A stretch of 7,350 nt of DNA from an uncultured Bacillota bacterium. GTDB lineage: Bacteria > Bacillota > Clostridia > Peptostreptococcales > Anaerovoracaceae. The translations under genes were made by a program, and so were the position numbers. Below, piece by piece: positions 6,573 through 7,350 of the stretch; positions within the stretch are counted from its first letter, which is position 1; every line of letters begins with the position of its first letter. The DNA is taken from positions 1-7,350 of the forward strand of contig CAMNNV010000059.1 in the NCBI GenBank assembly GCA_946546075.1, in the 5' to 3' direction. Under the pieces are notes generated by a model. The model saw nothing but the letters and a program-made list of their open reading frames with translations, ran no database searches and was not told the origin of the DNA.

Positions 6573-6601
6573 ATTATATGTAGTTTTTTAGTATTTTGCA
6601 A
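6573..6601 (-). promoter_or_regulatory. Sigma-A-type promoter of topA-hslV-hslU
   Basis: TTGCAA (6596-6601, 4/6 to TTGACA) is separated by exactly 17 bases from a perfect TATAAT (6573-6578). The -35 half lies inside the last codons of dprA. Transcription should start near 6566, giving a leader of about 48 bases. A second perfect TATAAT occurs downstream at 6541-6546 but has no recognisable -35 at 16-18 bases, so I take the upstream pair as the promoter. Confidence 0.72.
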
Positions 6602-7350
6602 CGAAAATTTTTCCCATGTCGCTGAAGAGGACTCCTTTGAGCTCCATCACGGACAGCAGGGGCATCAGCTCGTAGACCCGCATCCCCGTCATCTTGCAAA
6701 GCTCGTCCGGGGTCATTTCCCCGTGCTCCGTGAGCAGCCCGTAGATCCTTTTTTCGTCCTCCGAAAAGATGCGTTCTTCCTCTTCTTCGGACACGACGCT
6801 GAGGGACAGTTTCTCCAGAAGGTCCCCCGGCGTCAGCACGATCTGGGCCCCGTCCTGGATCAGTTTGTTGCTCCCCAGGTTGTACTTGCTGTCGATGTTT
6901 CCCGGTACGGCATATACGTCCCGTCCCTGATCCATGGCGTGCTCCGCCGTGATCACGGCTCCCGAGCGCATCCCTGCCTGGACCACCACGGCGCAGGAGG
7001 ACAGTCCGCTGATGATCCTGTTTCGCAGAGGGAAATGATAGGGCCTTGCTTCCGTCCCCGGCGGGTTTTCCGACACGACGAGCCCCGTCTCTATGATCTT
7101 CCTTCGCAGTTCCTCGTTGATGGGCGGGTAGCAAAGGTCAGGGCCGCATGCCAGCACGGCTATGGTATCGCCGCCGCTTCTCAGTGCTCCCTCGTGGGCA
7201 CAGGTATCGATCCCTGCCGCCATGCCGCTGACGATGGTCACACCCCTCGATGCCACCTTCCCGGCAAGCTGTCTTGCGGTGTCTCTTCCGTACTGAGTCG
7301 TCTTGCGCGATCCCACCATGGCCACGCACCGGCTCCCCAGAAGTTCTGTC
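6588..7350 (-). CDS. dprA: DNA-processing protein DprA, 5' end cut by window edge
   Basis: Protects incoming single-stranded DNA during natural transformation and loads RecA on it; the gene is widespread even in bacteria not known to be transformable. The window holds 253 codons and the stop. Full-length DprA is about 290-380 residues, so an N-terminal part is missing, and an internal GTG/ATG near 7325-7331 should not be taken as the start: the frame stays open with TELLGSRCVAMVGSRKTT. Rossmann-fold signatures, numbered from the first complete codon: MVGSRKTTQYG (11-21), SGMAAGIDTCAHEGAL (41-56), SENPPGTEARPYHFPLRN (93-110), RIISGLS (111-117), AGMRSGAVITAEHA (125-138), QGRDVYAVPGNI (141-152) and GSNKLIQDGA (159-168). 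An acidic linker (about 185-200) leads to a C-terminal winged-helix domain (about 200-253). No terminator follows it, so it may read through into topA, as smf and topA adjoin in Bacillus. Confidence 0.96.
   Translation of the reverse strand, partial: TELLGSRCVAMVGSRKTTQYGRDTARQLAGKVASRGVTIVSGMAAGIDTCAHEGALRSGGDTIAVLACGPDLCYPPINEELRRKIIETGLVVSENPPGTEARPYHFPLRNRIISGLSSCAVVVQAGMRSGAVITAEHAMDQGRDVYAVPGNIDSKYNLGSNKLIQDGAQIVLTPGDLLEKLSLSVVSEEEEERIFSEDEKRIYGLLTEHGEMTPDELCKMTGMRVYELMPLLSVMELKGVLFSDMGKIFVAKY

Noticed and set aside
6596..6615. AATTTTC half of a CodY box at the end of dprA
   Set aside because: The 3' half of the consensus is missing and the sequence encodes the conserved end of DprA.
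6588..7134. Alternative minus-strand frame within dprA (6574-7134)
   Set aside because: It overlaps the dprA frame, which carries every DprA motif; the alternative product is Gly/Arg-rich shadow translation.
1..7350. Mobile elements, CRISPR arrays, tRNA/rRNA genes, riboswitches, phage or defence genes
   Set aside because: No repeat array, transposase, att-like duplication, tRNA cloverleaf or conserved riboswitch core was seen. The window is fully explained by six housekeeping genes and short regulatory gaps.

Overview
The window looks like chromosomal DNA of a low-pathology, housekeeping kind from a member of the Bacillota, most likely class Clostridia. The evidence is a CodY regulator, an HslV with the Firmicutes-type N-terminal extension, strong AGGAGG ribosome binding sites, and the gene order dprA-topA-hslV-hslU-codY, which is the core of the Bacillus subtilis smf-topA-trmFO-codV-clpQ-clpY-codY locus. 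The coding regions look roughly balanced in GC, while the codY upstream region is clearly AT-rich. Family-level placement is not possible from this sequence alone.

All six genes lie on the minus strand, so transcription runs from the right edge to the left edge. From right to left: a 5'-truncated dprA (its N-terminus is outside the window), a promoter overlapping the end of dprA, topA, hslV and hslU in a tightly packed run (2 bp between topA and hslV, 10 bp between hslV and hslU, each with its Shine-Dalgarno placed in or against the preceding stop), two consecutive hairpin terminators, an AT-rich regulatory region with a strong promoter and a 13/15 match to the CodY box, codY, a third terminator, and hflX running off the left edge almost complete.

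The genes cover DNA uptake and recombination (DprA), supercoiling control (TopA), ATP-dependent proteolysis (HslVU), nutrient sensing through branched-chain amino acids and GTP (CodY), and ribosome rescue by a GTPase (HflX). HslV and HslU form one complex and are almost certainly translated together. In B. subtilis codY belongs to the same operon as hslVU. Here it is separated by terminators and has its own promoter, probably autoregulated. The trmFO and xerC-type (codV) genes that sit between topA and hslV in Bacillus are absent from that position.

I looked for an undescribed system on both strands and found none. The most useful observations are regulatory (the codY upstream region) and comparative (locus rearrangement, HslV N-terminus, CodY ligand-pocket region).
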